From Deinococcus sp. Leaf326 (GTDB taxonomy: Bacteria > Deinococcota > Deinococci > Deinococcales > Deinococcaceae): 64,000 nt of DNA. The notes beneath the pieces are model-generated. The model searched no databases, was not told the DNA's origin, and was given only the letters and a program-made list of their open reading frames with translations. The position numbers and the translations under genes were made by a program. Positions 1 through 14,284 of the stretch are shown here, piece after piece. Positions within the stretch are counted from its first letter, which is position 1; the number at the start of each line of letters is the position of its first letter. The DNA lies in contig NZ_LMOM01000065.1 of NCBI RefSeq assembly GCF_001424185.1, forward strand, positions 1-64,000. Direction: 5' to 3'.

Positions 1-88
<88 letters not shown>

Positions 89-159
89 TAGGCTCCGCAC
101 TCTCCCTCTCTTCTGTCAACTCCCGCAGCTTCGGCTGCGTGCGATATACACTGCTCCGT

Positions 160-194
160 CCCACCCCCGCCTCAAGCGGGGGTGGGGCTTTTTT
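160..194 (+). terminator. Intrinsic terminator of the 16S rRNA unit
   Basis: An 11-bp perfect GC stem (160-170 pairing with 176-186, loop CTCAA) is followed by a T-rich run (188-194). It lies ~75 bases after the 16S end, with no gene between, so it very probably ends the rRNA transcript. Confidence 0.9.
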
Positions 195-217
195 GTATCC
201 TATTTGGCGAAAATAGC

Positions 218-251
218 AGGAGGTCCTGCCCGGCACCGGGCAGGACCTCCT
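218..251 (-). terminator. 16-bp perfect inverted repeat after the CarD-like gene
   Basis: Arms 218-233 and 236-251 are perfect complements with a two-base centre. It lies 17 bases beyond the stop of the minus-strand CarD-like gene; on that strand the hairpin is followed by a short TTTT within mixed sequence. Most likely it terminates that gene, and it faces the rRNA terminator across ~25 bases. Confidence 0.7.
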
Positions 252-268
252 ATTGGTGGAATGAAAAC

Positions 269-772
269 TCAGGACACGGCATGTTCGACAGCAGCGGCCG
301 TCAGCCAGTTCATGACCTCCGCTACCTGGGCACCGCCCAGGCCGTCAAGTTCTTGTTGCAGCAGCCGAATAGAACGCCGGAAGGCCTGCCGGTCGAGATC
401 CGGCAAAGGACGGCGCTGGTTCCGGGCATGCAGCTCACCAATCAACACGGCGAGGTCGTGGGCATTGCCGCTGCTCATCAGGTCGCTGACATAGCGGTGC
501 CTTGCTGACCACTGATGCGGCAGGTTGAGACTGCCGGTCTGGAGGGCGTGTAGCAAAACGGGCATGTCCACCGCGGCCAACGCCGTGCGGATGCCGGTCG
601 TCTGAGGTGCCGAAACGGGAACATAGGCGAGACTCGTGGTCGTCGAGAACTCAACCTGATAGTAGGCGTGGGTTTCTCCAGCCACCGAGCGCTGGCAGGT
701 CCCACGGATCCGGCCCACGCCGTAGGGAGGTAAAACGACGCGGTCACCGGTCTGAAAAGCCGTCTGCTTCAA
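269..772 (-). CDS. CarD/TRCF-RID-type transcriptional regulator
   Basis: A 167-residue protein of the CarD/CdnL family. Family knowledge: these proteins bind the RNA polymerase beta subunit through an N-terminal Tudor-like domain and stabilise open promoter complexes, notably at rRNA promoters. Seen: residues 1-60 carry the family opening FQTGDRVVLPPYGVGRI and beta-rich text up to YYQVEF, and residues ~65-165 are helical as in the CarD C-terminal domain. The start is TTG (770-772), supported by GAGGAG about 8 bases upstream. It is transcribed towards the 16S gene and follows the HU gene on the same strand. The family is clear; the target promoters are not. Confidence 0.85.
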   Translation of the reverse strand: MKQTAFQTGDRVVLPPYGVGRIRGTCQRSVAGETHAYYQVEFSTTTSLAYVPVSAPQTTGIRTALAAVDMPVLLHALQTGSLNLPHQWSARHRYVSDLMSSGNAHDLAVLIGELHARNQRRPLPDLDRQAFRRSIRLLQQELDGLGGAQVAEVMNWLTAAAVEHAVS

Positions 773-839
773 GTGGTCGCTCCTCGGGGACTGCTGGCCG
801 GGCCCGGTACGGTCTGCGCCGCACGGGAAGGCCGAAAAG

Positions 840-1175
840 TTACAACTGCGCTTTGAGGGTGGTGGCCGCCTTGAAGCGGATTTTTTTGCCGGCCGGAATC
901 TGAATCTTCTCGCTCGTGCCGGGGCGCACGCCCTGACGCGCTCGGGTCAGCGACACGCTCAGAGTGCCCACACCGGGCAGCCCCACGGTGCGGCCCGACC
1001 GCAGCGCACCGATTACGGCGTCCACGATACAGGTCACGGCGCTGGCCGCCTGCCGGCGACTCAGGCCGGTGCGTTCAGCGATCTGCTCGACAAGCTGGGT
1101 CTTGGCGACCTTGGCCGCCCCAACAGATTCGGCGGACGACCGGGGAGGTGCGGCGGACGATGTGGCTCTGGCCAT
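840..1175 (-). CDS. HU-family nucleoid protein with N-terminal extension
   Basis: 111-residue histone-like DNA-bending protein. After an Ala/Ser/Lys-rich extension of about 20 residues ([16 protein letters not shown]...), the HU fold begins near [15 protein letters not shown] and runs through [15 protein letters not shown] and [11 protein letters not shown] to [16 protein letters not shown]. Usual HU is ~90 residues; N-terminally extended HU is typical of Deinococcus. The ATG at 1175 is chosen because GGAGG lies 8 bases upstream; an in-frame ATG further 5' lies too close to the promoter. The leader carries a TTGAGC/GCTCAA hairpin (1201-1220). Probable role is nucleoid compaction. Confidence 0.92.
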   Translation of the reverse strand: MARATSSAAPPRSSAESVGAAKVAKTQLVEQIAERTGLSRRQAASAVTCIVDAVIGALRSGRTVGLPGVGTLSVSLTRARQGVRPGTSEKIQIPAGKKIRFKAATTLKAQL

Positions 1176-1224
1176 AACGTGATCCTCCAGCAAGAGAGAA
1201 TTGAGCAAAAGCCGGCTCAAATGA

Positions 1225-1252
1225 TTTATAACACACTTTTCGCTGGTGTCAG
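1225..1252 (-). promoter_or_regulatory. Promoter of the HU gene
   Basis: On the minus strand CTGACA (1247-1252) and TATAAA (1225-1230) are separated by 16 bases, a good sigma-70-type promoter. It overlaps the 3' end of the upstream ThiF-like gene, so HU can be transcribed independently with a ~45-base leader. Confidence 0.65.
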
Positions 1253-2014
1253 AACGCTTTGCCCGGCCCTGTGTGCCGGGGGCCGCAAGCGGATGACCCG
1301 GGTCTGGAGGGTCAGGGCATCAAAGGTCCAGAGTCGGCCCGCCAGCGTCTCCCCCACCCCGCCGAGCAGCTTGAGCGCTTCGAGGGCCATCAGGCTCCCG
1401 ATCACGTTGGGAAGCGGCCCCAGAACGCCCGCCTCGTCACAGGACTCCTCGCCGGAAGCGTCGGGAAACACGTCGCGCAGTCCCAGATCGGGCCCGAATA
1501 TACTGACCATCCCGCTGATCCCACTGGCTGCCCCCCAGACACAGGGGAGGCCCGCTGCCGCACAGGCGTCCGCGACGTCGTAGCGCGCCCCGAAATTGTC
1601 GGTGGCGTCCACGACCAGGTGGATGCCTGCCAGAAGCTCGGCAGCGTTGTCGTCGGTCAGGGCTACAGCCGCCTCGACCGCCACGTGGGGATTGAGAGCC
1701 TGGGCACGGGCACACAGAGCCCCAGACTTGGAGCGGCCCACGTCCCCCAGCACGAAGTGGGTCTGGCGGTGCAGGTTGCTCAGCGCGACCGTGTCTCCGT
1801 CGGACACGCGCAGGAAGCCCACCCCCGCCCCGGCGAGCTGCATGACGACCGGCCCCCCCAGCCCACCCGCACCCACGATGAGCACCCGCGCGCCGCGCAG
1901 CCGTTCCTGGGCACCGGCCGTGCCCCACTCGGGCAGCAGAAGCTGACGGGAGTAGCGGCGCAGCTCGGCGCGGGTCAGCTCGGGGCCGGACGGGTCAGGA
2001 CGGGACGTGCTCAC
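1226..2014 (-). CDS. HesA/MoeB/ThiF-family adenylyltransferase
   Basis: 262-residue E1-like enzyme that would adenylate the C-terminal glycine of a small sulfur-carrier protein (ThiS/MoaD type) in thiamin or molybdopterin synthesis. Seen: [12 protein letters not shown] opening, nucleotide loop GAGGLGG, SNLHRQ, and a Cys in [18 protein letters not shown]. The two CxxC zinc motifs usual in MoeB/ThiF are absent; the segment between LGLRDVFPD and ESCDEAG has no cysteine pair. The GTG start at 2014 is chosen because TACACT (2022-2027) lies exactly 7 bases before it, the leaderless pattern used throughout the window. No thi or moa partner is adjacent, so MoeB versus ThiF cannot be settled. Confidence 0.85.
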   Translation of the reverse strand: MSTSRPDPSGPELTRAELRRYSRQLLLPEWGTAGAQERLRGARVLIVGAGGLGGPVVMQLAGAGVGFLRVSDGDTVALSNLHRQTHFVLGDVGRSKSGALCARAQALNPHVAVEAAVALTDDNAAELLAGIHLVVDATDNFGARYDVADACAAAGLPCVWGAASGISGMVSIFGPDLGLRDVFPDASGEESCDEAGVLGPLPNVIGSLMALEALKLLGGVGETLAGRLWTFDALTLQTRVIRLRPPAHRAGQSVLTPAKSVL

Positions 2015-2123
2015 GCCGCCGAGTGTAGCCCCGGCAGCACGCGGCAGGGGAGCCGGGCCCCCGACTTCGGCCACACTGGCCCGGACGACAGACCCGGAGG
2101 TCAAATGCTCTAGGATGCCCGGC

Positions 2124-2690
2124 GTGAAGCTGGTTCTCGTCGCCCTGATCGCCTTCCTGCTGGGGTCGTTGGTGATGGGCGTACTGTATTCGCGTTGGCG
2201 CGGGGAGGACATCCGCGGGCGCGACCTGCCCGGCGGCAGCGGCACCTTCCGGCAGTACGGCAGGGCCGCGGCCGTTGGCGTCACGCTGGCCGACGCCCTC
2301 AAGGGAGCCGCCGCCGTGCTGCTCGCCCGATGGATCGCTCCCGAGCTGACCTGGGCCGCCGTGGGCGGGGTGGTCCTGGGCCACTGCTACCCGCTGTTCT
2401 TCGGGTTCCGGGGCGGCGGCGGCATCGCGCCCCTGATCGGGGCGATGTTGGTGGCCGCGCCGGCCGTCATCCTGGGCATGTTGGCCTTCGGGCTGGCGAT
2501 CATTCCGCCGTACCGCGCTCTTCTCCAGCCCCGGTTGGGGCTCAATGCCATTCCCTTCGCCACCGCACTGAGCCTGCCGGTGGGGCTGGCGCTGGCCGCG
2601 CGCTACGGCGGAACGGGCGATCTGCTGGCCGGCGGCGCAGCGATGGGCCTGCGCGCCGTTCATCTGCTGCGCGCCGGGCCCCGCGCATGA
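2124..2690 (+). CDS. PlsY-like membrane protein with altered acyltransferase motifs
   Basis: 188-residue multi-spanning membrane protein matching the acyl-phosphate:glycerol-3-phosphate acyltransferase (PlsY) layout: hydrophobic N-terminus, a loop with DIRGRDLPGGSGTF, then GHCYPLFFGFRGGGGIAP. In canonical PlsY these two loops read GSGNxGATN and GHxxPxFxxFxGGKG; here the first Asn is replaced and the GGKG lysine is Gly. Either it is a paralogue with changed substrate or it is no longer an acyltransferase. GTG 2124 fits a leaderless start (TAGGAT at 2111-2116 plus 7 bases); ATG 2115 overlaps that box. Its stop overlaps the next start (ATGA), so the two are translationally coupled. Confidence 0.72.
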   Translation: MKLVLVALIAFLLGSLVMGVLYSRWRGEDIRGRDLPGGSGTFRQYGRAAAVGVTLADALKGAAAVLLARWIAPELTWAAVGGVVLGHCYPLFFGFRGGGGIAPLIGAMLVAAPAVILGMLAFGLAIIPPYRALLQPRLGLNAIPFATALSLPVGLALAARYGGTGDLLAGGAAMGLRAVHLLRAGPRA

Positions 2691-4822
2691 GGCGCCCGAG
2701 CAGAGTGCGCAGGCTGCTGGCCGGGGCAGCGCTCATCGCGCCCCTCGTCTCAGGCAGCGTGGCGGGCGCCGACGTGGTGCTCGACGGCCGCAGCCTGCGG
2801 TTCGAGGACGGCGACCGCGTGGTGTGGCAGCGCGACTTCGCGCCGGAGCTCGGTCCCCTGACCGCGCCGGTGACCTTCGGGGGCAACGTCTACGTGGGGG
2901 TGGGGCCGGTGGTCTACGCCCTGACTCCGGGCGGGCAGATGGTGGGCCGCGCCGACCTGCCAGGTACGGTGTCCTCTCTCGACAGCAGCGGGGGCGTGCT
3001 GCGCGTCTCGACACAGGAAGAGGACTACACCGAGCGCTTCACGCTGGGCGCGCCGCAGAATCTCTCGCTGCCGGTGCAGGAACGCGTGGTCTTTCCGCCG
3101 GACCCGGCCGTGACGGGCTGGCTGGCCGCCACCGCCGACCGTCTGCCGGTGGCCGACGTACCCGGGGCGGCGCGCCAGGACCCGGCCAATCCCTTTCTGC
3201 TGCTGCGGGCCGCGCAGCTCGCTGGCAATTCGGGCGACAGCTACGCGGCCCTGAGCGGGGTGCGCCGCGCACTGGGGCTGACCCTCCCCTTTCCGGTCTG
3301 GACTCAGCTCGCCGCGCGCCTCGACGCCGCCGGATTCTCGGCCGCCGCCACGCTGGCCCTCGACCGCGCGCGCCGCGACGCCGCCGCGCGCGGCCTGGAC
3401 CCCGAACTGCCAGTGAGCCGCGCGGCGCTGTACGCCTACGGCAACCCCAGCAACTACGTGAGCATCCTGCTCGACCAGGGCCGCCTGGGGCGCGCCGAGA
3501 CCTGGATGAACCACCTGCGCGAACTATCGCCGCGCTTCGAGGGGGCCAGCGCGCTGTACCTGCGCTACGCGGCGCTCCTCGAAGCCCAGGACCGCGTGGG
3601 CGAGGCCGAGGAATGGCGGGAGTTCACGCGCTCACTGCGCGCAGGCAGCCTGTACAACCTCGGGCCCGACGACACGCTGGTGATCCGCGACGTGGCGCGG
3701 CTGGCCGCCCTGACGCTGCTGCTGGCCTTGGGAGGCGCGCTCCTCACCCTGCTGGCGCGGGCGTGGCGCGCGCAGGGCCAGGACACCCGGGCGCACGGCG
3801 GGCGCGTGCGCTCGGTGTGGCGCCGGCCCCTGACCCGCGCCCGCCTGAGTTTCCTGAGCTACGCCTCCTTTGGCGAGCGGCTGGTGGTGGCGCTGCTGGG
3901 CGCGGCCCTCCTGACGGCGCTGGGCGGCTGGCAGTGGGCCAACGGGACCGGCCGGGGCCTGAACGCGCCCGCCCTGAACATCGGCACCTACGGCGGCGGC
4001 TGGTACGACGCGCGCCTGGGCGACCTGAACCTGCGGCCCGGCCCCGACGCCGCGCTGCTCACCGGCCTGAACGCGCAGCTCAGTGGGGACGGTACGGCGG
4101 CGCGCGCGGCCTACACGCAGGCCGGCGACGACGCCTGTGCCCTGAACAACCTCGGCGTGATCGCCCAGGGACGCGACGACGCCGCGCAGGCCCGCGAACT
4201 GTACCGCTCGGCGCTCGCCACGCAGCCCGACCTCGCCGCACCGGCCTACAACCTGGGCCTGAACCCCACCGAGCCGGGCACCTTGTTCCAGCAGACCTAC
4301 CGGCGCGGCGAGCCGAGGCTGTGCTACCCCGACCGCCGCATCCTGGCCCGCGCCGTGAGCGGCGACCTGAGCGATACGCTGGTGGGCGACCTGCGGCGCC
4401 CGCTGGACCTGCTGGGTGCCGGCGAGGCGCCCCCGACCCGGCTGGGCGCGGCCTTCCTCACCAGCCTGCTGGGCCTCGGGATGCTGGGCCTGCTGCTGCT
4501 CGTGCCGCGGGCAGCGGGCGAGGCGCGGCTGGGGCGCCCGGCAGCGTACCGGCTGACAGCGCTGCTGCTGCCCGGCTCGGCGCTGCTGGGCGGCGCCTGG
4601 GGCGGCGTGCTCCTGCTGACCTGGGCGCTGGCGCTGGCTGGCCTGAGCCCCCTGACGGGCCTGATCCGCTTTGCCGAGCTGCCCTCGCCGGCCACGCCCG
4701 CCGTGCGCGGCACCCTCATCCTGGTCCTCGTCCTGAGCTACGCCGTGAACCTGCTGGCCGTGCTGCTCGTCGAGGCGAGCGTGCTGGCCCGGCGCCGGCA
4801 GGAGCAGCGGGAACAAACGTAA
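2687..4822 (+). CDS. Exported membrane protein with TPR-like repeats
   Basis: 711 residues, function unknown. A basic N-terminus and hydrophobic core (1-28) form a signal peptide. Residues ~30-130 look like beta-propeller repeats (GGNVYVGVGPVVYALTPGG). Residues ~145-330 and ~420-560 are Ala/Leu/Tyr-rich helical repeats of TPR type (for example LNNLGVIAQGRDDAAQARELYRSALA is typical, 487-512 approx.). Predicted membrane segments lie near 336-358, 399-417, 587-607, 622-655 and 674-698. It overlaps the PlsY-like gene by four bases, suggesting an envelope role and co-expression. I recognise no catalytic motif; probably lineage-restricted. Confidence 0.75.
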   Translation: MRRPSRVRRLLAGAALIAPLVSGSVAGADVVLDGRSLRFEDGDRVVWQRDFAPELGPLTAPVTFGGNVYVGVGPVVYALTPGGQMVGRADLPGTVSSLDSSGGVLRVSTQEEDYTERFTLGAPQNLSLPVQERVVFPPDPAVTGWLAATADRLPVADVPGAARQDPANPFLLLRAAQLAGNSGDSYAALSGVRRALGLTLPFPVWTQLAARLDAAGFSAAATLALDRARRDAAARGLDPELPVSRAALYAYGNPSNYVSILLDQGRLGRAETWMNHLRELSPRFEGASALYLRYAALLEAQDRVGEAEEWREFTRSLRAGSLYNLGPDDTLVIRDVARLAALTLLLALGGALLTLLARAWRAQGQDTRAHGGRVRSVWRRPLTRARLSFLSYASFGERLVVALLGAALLTALGGWQWANGTGRGLNAPALNIGTYGGGWYDARLGDLNLRPGPDAALLTGLNAQLSGDGTAARAAYTQAGDDACALNNLGVIAQGRDDAAQARELYRSALATQPDLAAPAYNLGLNPTEPGTLFQQTYRRGEPRLCYPDRRILARAVSGDLSDTLVGDLRRPLDLLGAGEAPPTRLGAAFLTSLLGLGMLGLLLLVPRAAGEARLGRPAAYRLTALLLPGSALLGGAWGGVLLLTWALALAGLSPLTGLIRFAELPSPATPAVRGTLILVLVLSYAVNLLAVLLVEASVLARRRQEQREQT

Positions 4823-4869
4823 GGCCCCCCGCCCCGGCTACCCAGGAGGGAGGGCCTGCTCGGGCGGCC

Positions 4870-6108
<1,239 letters not shown>

Positions 6109-6184
6109 AGCCGTCCAGTCTAGCGGGAGCGGCCGGGTCCGGTCCTAGGCCAGACGGCTTAGGGCTCCCGCCGCGCGCCGGGGC

Positions 6185-6342
6185 TATGCTGGCCGTGTCT
6201 TCCGGCCCCCGCGTGCGCCGCGCGCCGCGGACCGGAAGTCCGTCCCTCCCCCATTCAAAGGACCCCCCTGCCCTTGCGCATGTGACCCCAGACAGCACGG
6301 CCTGATGCCACGCTCCTGCCCCGAAGTCGCGGGCGGGGGCAG
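6185..6342 (+). promoter_or_regulatory. Structured leader of the ABC-F gene
   Basis: A TATGCT box (6185-6190) sits ~170 bases before the ABC-F start. The intervening sequence holds a 7-bp inverted repeat CTTCCGG/CCGGAAG (6199-6205 with 6232-6238) enclosing a GC-rich segment, and a CTGCCCC/GGGGCAG hairpin (6316-6322 with 6336-6342) shortly before the start. A GTG-started frame (6195-6302) fits between but has no visible ribosome site. A long leader is unusual here, where most genes look leaderless. Confidence 0.4.
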
Positions 6343-6361
6343 CCTGACCTGTGGGGGTCCC

Positions 6362-8029
<1,668 letters not shown>

Positions 8030-8033
8030 AGCC

Positions 8034-8071
8034 GGGGCAGGGGAAGCAGTTCACCTGCCGTCCCCTGCCCC
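8034..8071. terminator. Hairpin between convergent ABC-F and map genes
   Basis: Perfect 11-bp arms GGGGCAGGGGA (8034-8044) and its complement (8061-8071), with a further GCAG/CTGC pairing inside the loop. It occupies the 52-base convergent junction and can act on both strands, but neither side has a clear T run. Confidence 0.6.
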
Positions 8072-8081
8072 CACCGGCGAC

Positions 8082-8825
8082 TCAGGCGGTCAGGATCAGC
8101 GGTTGGCCGGCAGTGATCATGACCGTGTGCTCAAAGTGGGCGGCCAGACCGCCGTCGGTGGTGGCGAGCGTCCAGCCGTCCCGACGGGTCCGGACCCGGC
8201 CCGAGCGGCCCGACGACACCATCGGCTCAATGGCGAGGACCAGCCCGCCGCGCAGCTTCTGCCGGTCGGCGGACCGGAAATAGTTGGGCACGTCGGGCTT
8301 CTCGTGGATGGCGCGCCCGACCCCGTGCCCGAACAGGTCACGCAGCACCGTGAACCCCCGGCGCCCGACCTCGGTCTCGACGGCGCGGCCGATGTCGCTC
8401 AGGGGCTGGCCCTCGCGCGCCGCCGCGAGTCCTGCCGCCAGCGCGGCCTCGGTACAGGCGAGCAGCCGCTCGGCGACCGGCGAGACGGGCGGCACCACCA
8501 CCGTCACCGCCGCGTCGGCGACGAATCCGTTCACGACCGGCGTCACGTCCAGGCTCACCACGTCGCCGGGCTCCAGGGGCCGCCGCGTGGGCAGCCCGTG
8601 CACGATGTCGGACCCCACGCTGATGAACACGTTGACCGGCGCGCCGTAGGTCAGGCGCGGCGCCGACGCGGCCCCGTGTCGCCGGAACACCTCGCCGGCC
8701 AGGGCGTCGAGTTCGGCGGGCGTCACCCCCGGACGAACCGCTTCCCGGAGCACCCGCAGCGTCTCGGCCACGACCTGCCCCGCCTTCTTCATTCCCTGCA
8801 ACTCGGCTTCGGTGGTGATGGTCAT
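8082..8825 (-). CDS. map: Type I methionine aminopeptidase
   Basis: 247 residues, removing initiator methionine from nascent proteins. The pita-bread fold residues are all visible: substrate His76 (IVHGLP), metal ligands Asp93 (SLDV), Asp104 (FVADAAV), His167 ([13 protein letters not shown]), Glu200 (AIEPM) and Glu232 (FEHTV). Length matches short type I enzymes without the N-terminal zinc extension. TACACT (minus, 8833-8838) lies 7 bases before ATG, a leaderless start. The gene is divergent from the GH3 gene, and both starts use the same -10 box followed by CGGAC. Confidence 0.96.
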   Translation of the reverse strand: MTITTEAELQGMKKAGQVVAETLRVLREAVRPGVTPAELDALAGEVFRRHGAASAPRLTYGAPVNVFISVGSDIVHGLPTRRPLEPGDVVSLDVTPVVNGFVADAAVTVVVPPVSPVAERLLACTEAALAAGLAAAREGQPLSDIGRAVETEVGRRGFTVLRDLFGHGVGRAIHEKPDVPNYFRSADRQKLRGGLVLAIEPMVSSGRSGRVRTRRDGWTLATTDGGLAAHFEHTVMITAGQPLILTA

Positions 8826-8965
8826 GGGTCCGAGTGTACGGGCTGTGCCGTGGGCCGCACGGGTCCGGAAAAAGGGACGCGCCCGCCCCCGCGCTCCGGC
8901 GCCCCTCGCCTCCAGGCCGGGACGCCATACCCCTGGGCCGGCCTCTTCCCCAGGCCCCGCCCCCG

Positions 8966-8971
8966 TACACT
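8966..8971 (+). promoter_or_regulatory. Leaderless -10 box of the GH3 gene
   Basis: TACACT is followed by 7 bases and then ATG (8979), so transcription should start at or next to the A of the start codon. No Shine-Dalgarno sequence is present. Confidence 0.6.
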
Positions 8972-8978
8972 CGGACGC

Positions 8979-11435
8979 ATGAGCGATGTCCCCGCGCCCC
9001 GACCGGGTCCCCAGCCCGAGCTGTCTCTCGACGAACGACTCGCGCTGCTGGAGGGCCGCGACTTCTGGCACACGCAGCCGCTGCCGGGGCAGGAAGCCGT
9101 GTCCATGACCGACGGCCCCCACGGCGTGCGGCGCCAGGAGGGGCGGCAGACCGGCTTCAACTTCAGCGCCCTGATTCCGGCGACCTGCTTTCCGACCGCC
9201 TCGGCCCTCGCCGCGAGCTGGGACACGGAGTTGCTGCGCGAGGTCGGCGCGGCGCTGGGGCGCGAGGCGCGCGGTCAGGGCGTACATGTGCTGCTGGGGC
9301 CGGGAGTGAACCTCAAGCGCTCGCCGCTGTGCGGGCGCAACTTCGAATACTTCTCGGAAGACCCGCTGCTGGCCGGCACGCTGGCCGCCGCGTATATCGC
9401 CGGGCTCCAGGGCAAGGGGGTGGGTGCGAGCCTTAAGCACTTTGCGGCCAACAATCAGGAATACCGCCGCCTGAGCAGCGACTCGGTGGTGGACGAGCGC
9501 GCGCTGCGCGAACTGTACCTGCGCCCCTTCGAGATCGCGGTGAAGGAGGCCCAGCCCTGGACGGTGATGGCGGCCTACAACGGCGTGAACGGCCGCTACT
9601 GCTCGGAGCACCCCCGCCTGCTGACGAAGATCCTGCGGGACGAGTGGGGCTTCGGCGGCGCGGTGATCTCCGACTGGGGCGCGGTGAATGACCGCGCGCG
9701 GGGCCTGCGCGCGGGCCTGGACCTGGAAATGCCCGGGTACGACGGCGCGCGAGTGCCCGAACTGCGCGCGGCCCTGGCAGCGGGACGGATCACCAGGGCC
9801 GACGTGGAGCGCTCGGTCGCCCGGCTGCGGGACCTCGCCGGCCGCGCCGGCCGCACGCCGCGTACCCCCCCGGTAGACCCGGACGCCCAGCACGCCCTGG
9901 CCCGCCGCGCCGCCGCCGCCGGGGTGGTCCTGTTGCAGAATACGGACGCTGCGTTGCCCCTGCGCCCCGGCGCGAAGGTGGCGGTGCTGGGCGCCTTTGC
10001 CGAAAAGCCGCGCTACCAGGGAGCGGGCAGTTCGGTCATCCAGCCGACCCGTCTGGACACGCCGCTGGGCGAACTGCGGGCACTGCTGGGCGAGGAGAAC
10101 GTCACCTACGCCCCCGGCTACCCGCGCCAGGGCGAGGAGGACGCCGCGCGGCTGCGGGAGGAAGCGCTGGCCCTGGTGCGTGATGCCGACGTGGTGGTCA
10201 TCGTCGCCGGCCTGCCCGAGAACCTGGAGGCCGAGGGTGTGGACCGCGACCACCTCGACCTGCCGGAGACGCACGGCGCGCTGATCCGGGCAGTGGCGGC
10301 GGCGCACCCGCGCGTGGTCGTCGCCCTCCAGAGCGGCGCCCCGGTGCGGCTGCCCTGGCGCGGCGAGGTCGCGGGAATCGTGCAGGCGTACCTGGGCGGG
10401 CAGGCGGGGGGCGGCGGGTTGGCCGACGTGCTCACCGGCCGCGTGAACCCCGGTGGCAAGCTGGCCGAGAGTTTCCCCGACGCCCTGGAAGATGTGGCGT
10501 GCAGCGCGTACTATCCCGGCGGGCCGCGCACGGCCGAGTACCGCGAGAGCCTGTACGTGGGCTACCGCTACCACGACACGGCGGGGGTGGAAGTCGCCTT
10601 TCCCTTCGGCCACGGCCTGAGCTATACGGCCTTCGGGTACGGCACGCCGCGCCTGGACCGGGGGCGGGTGGGCCGGGGCGAGCCTCTAACGGTCACGCTG
10701 CCGGTCACGAATACGGGCGCGGTGGCCGGGGCGGAGGTCGTGCAACTGTACGTCCACGCGCCGCAGGGGCCACTGTTCCGGCCCGAGCAGGAACTGCGCG
10801 CCTTCGCGCGGGTGGTGCTGGCCCCCGGCGAGACGCGCGAGGTCACGCTGACCTTGGACGAGCGCGCCTGGGCCGTATATGACGTGACCCGGCCCGGCTG
10901 GCACGTTCCGGGCGGCACCTATGAGCTGCGCCTGGGATCATCGAGCCGCGACCTGCGCGCGCGGGTGACGGTTGAGGTCGCGGGTGACGGCGACTTGCGG
11001 CCCGAGCCGGAAGCGGTGCGCGCCGTGTACGGGCGCCCGGCCCACCCCTTCCGCGCGCCCGACGCCGCCTTCCGGGCGCTGTACGGCGCGCCGCTGCCCG
11101 ACAACTCGCCCTACACTCCCGCCGAGTACGACCTGAACACGCCGCTGGGGGCCTTACAGGGCACGGTGCAGGGCCGCGCGCTGAACGCCCTGGTGCGGCT
11201 GGGCACCGAGCCACGCGGCGAACGGCGGTACTCGGCCGATGCGGTATCGGCCGCCGGGGCCATCCGCGAGATGCCGCTGCGCCAGCTCTACTTGGGCACG
11301 GGCGGCCGGCTGCGGCCGCGCGTCATCGCCTCCGTGACCGAGGCTCTGGCTGGACGCTGGGGCGGCGCGTTGCGTGCCCTGGTGACCCCGGACGCCGAGC
11401 CACCTCTGGCCGGAGAGGCCAGGAAGGAGGGCTGA
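8979..11435 (+). CDS. Glycoside hydrolase family 3 (beta-glucosidase-like)
   Basis: 818 residues, cytoplasmic (no signal peptide), likely hydrolysing beta-linked gluco-oligosaccharides. Seen: N-terminal barrel motifs [33 protein letters not shown] (~108-130), [12 protein letters not shown] and the nucleophile Asp232 in VISDWGA. The second alpha/beta domain begins near residue 315 and contains the flexible KLAESFPD segment. From ~560, [15 protein letters not shown] marks the Fn3-like C-terminal domain. A further ~130 C-terminal residues, including [18 protein letters not shown], extend beyond the Fn3-like domain. Substrate cannot be read from sequence. Confidence 0.93.
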   Translation: MSDVPAPRPGPQPELSLDERLALLEGRDFWHTQPLPGQEAVSMTDGPHGVRRQEGRQTGFNFSALIPATCFPTASALAASWDTELLREVGAALGREARGQGVHVLLGPGVNLKRSPLCGRNFEYFSEDPLLAGTLAAAYIAGLQGKGVGASLKHFAANNQEYRRLSSDSVVDERALRELYLRPFEIAVKEAQPWTVMAAYNGVNGRYCSEHPRLLTKILRDEWGFGGAVISDWGAVNDRARGLRAGLDLEMPGYDGARVPELRAALAAGRITRADVERSVARLRDLAGRAGRTPRTPPVDPDAQHALARRAAAAGVVLLQNTDAALPLRPGAKVAVLGAFAEKPRYQGAGSSVIQPTRLDTPLGELRALLGEENVTYAPGYPRQGEEDAARLREEALALVRDADVVVIVAGLPENLEAEGVDRDHLDLPETHGALIRAVAAAHPRVVVALQSGAPVRLPWRGEVAGIVQAYLGGQAGGGGLADVLTGRVNPGGKLAESFPDALEDVACSAYYPGGPRTAEYRESLYVGYRYHDTAGVEVAFPFGHGLSYTAFGYGTPRLDRGRVGRGEPLTVTLPVTNTGAVAGAEVVQLYVHAPQGPLFRPEQELRAFARVVLAPGETREVTLTLDERAWAVYDVTRPGWHVPGGTYELRLGSSSRDLRARVTVEVAGDGDLRPEPEAVRAVYGRPAHPFRAPDAAFRALYGAPLPDNSPYTPAEYDLNTPLGALQGTVQGRALNALVRLGTEPRGERRYSADAVSAAGAIREMPLRQLYLGTGGRLRPRVIASVTEALAGRWGGALRALVTPDAEPPLAGEARKEG

Positions 11436-11436
11436 C

Positions 11437-12289
11437 CTACCGGGACAGCGTGTGCCGTTCCAGGCGCCAGCCGGGGGTGCGCATACCCCGCCTGAGCTGC
11501 CCGACTGGCAGCACCACACGCGGGGTCACCCAGCTCTGCGACGCCTTCTGAAAGGCCCAGCCGCCGCCCAGGGTCACGGCGGCGTGCTGGGCCAGGCCGT
11601 CGGAGGTGCGCCACACGAGCAGGGTACCGGGCCGGTCGTCCCATTCAGCACATCCAGGCAGGCAAGGGACGGGTCCGGGCGGCCAGAAAGGCCTCGAACG
11701 GCCCGCGCTGCGTCCACTCGTCGGCCGCCCCGGCGATCCCCGCCGCGCCCATCACCGCGCCGAAGCAGTTGCCGGGGCCGCCCGAGAAGGTGCCGGCCAG
11801 GGCGTGCACCCCCGGCAACACGTCCTGCGCGGCGGCCCAGACGGCGCCGGGCACGGCCTCCCGCCGGCACGCAGCCTGCCCAGTTGAGACCAGCCGGACC
11901 AGCACCTCATGCCCGAGGTGCTCCGGCGACCAGAGAAAGCGGCCTGAGGACAGTCCAGGTAAGAGGTCGGGGTAGTGACGACCCAGTGGCACGTTGCCCC
12001 GCCCGTACCGGACCTGAAGGCGCACCAGGGTCCGCTGCCGCCGCGTGTCCAGAGCAGCCCACCCGGCCCGGTCCAGCCACGCCACCCGGTCGGCATCCGA
12101 GGCCATAGCCCAGAGGGTTAGGGTGTCGCGCTCCTCGGGCGAGAGCCGGAGGTCGGCGCGGGGCATGGTCGGCAGCCGCAGTCCGGCAGCCTCCTGCGCG
12201 GTCAGGAACAGAGGCTGACGCTCTGGCGCCAACCATGCTCGCCAGCGGTCCAGCAGTTCCAGGGCGACGGGAATATTCAGCACGTCCAT
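11437..12289 (-). pseudogene. Frameshifted gene; papain-like/NlpC-type hydrolase candidate
   Basis: From ATG 12289 the frame runs to a TGA at 11645-11647. One frame over, coding continues without a stop to TAG at 11437, ending one base past the convergent GH3 stop. The first part ends with GPGNCFGAVMGAAG and EWTQRGPFEAFLA; the second begins EWDDRPGTLLVW and contains LAQHAAVTLGGGWAFQKASQ. Together they give a Cys, then Gly-Thr-Leu-Leu-Val-Trp, then His-x-x-x-x-Leu-Gly order like NlpC/P60 and papain-like amidases, with the break between Cys and His. Removing one base near 11640-11665 would restore a ~283-residue protein. It may be a real mutation, a sequencing error or, less likely, programmed +1 shifting. 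Confidence 0.6.
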
Positions 12290-12360
12290 GTGGCCAGTCT
12301 CGCGTCCAGGCGTGCGCCACACCTCTCTCGAAACGCCTGGTGCCCCTGTGCCTTGCCCAG

Positions 12361-12388
12361 AAAAAGCCCCCACCATGCGGGCGGGGGC
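12361..12388 (-). terminator. Terminator of aceEF
   Basis: On the minus strand GCCCCC (12383-12388) pairs with GGGGGC (12366-12371) and is followed by TTTTT (12361-12365), 15 bases after the aceF stop. A classical intrinsic terminator. Confidence 0.85.
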
Positions 12389-12402
12389 CAGTACTCCAGA
12401 GC

Positions 12403-14211
<1,809 letters not shown>

Positions 14212-14284
14212 GTGTGGGCCTCCTTTGGATGTGGGGGGGTGCGGGAACCGGGGCCTCCCCTGGGGGCTGCCCCGGCGTCGGGCT

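Noticed and set aside
4823..4869. AGGCCC/GGGCCT inverted repeat between the TPR and MFS genes as a terminator
   Set aside because: Only 6 bp with a 25-base spacer and no T run; not convincing.
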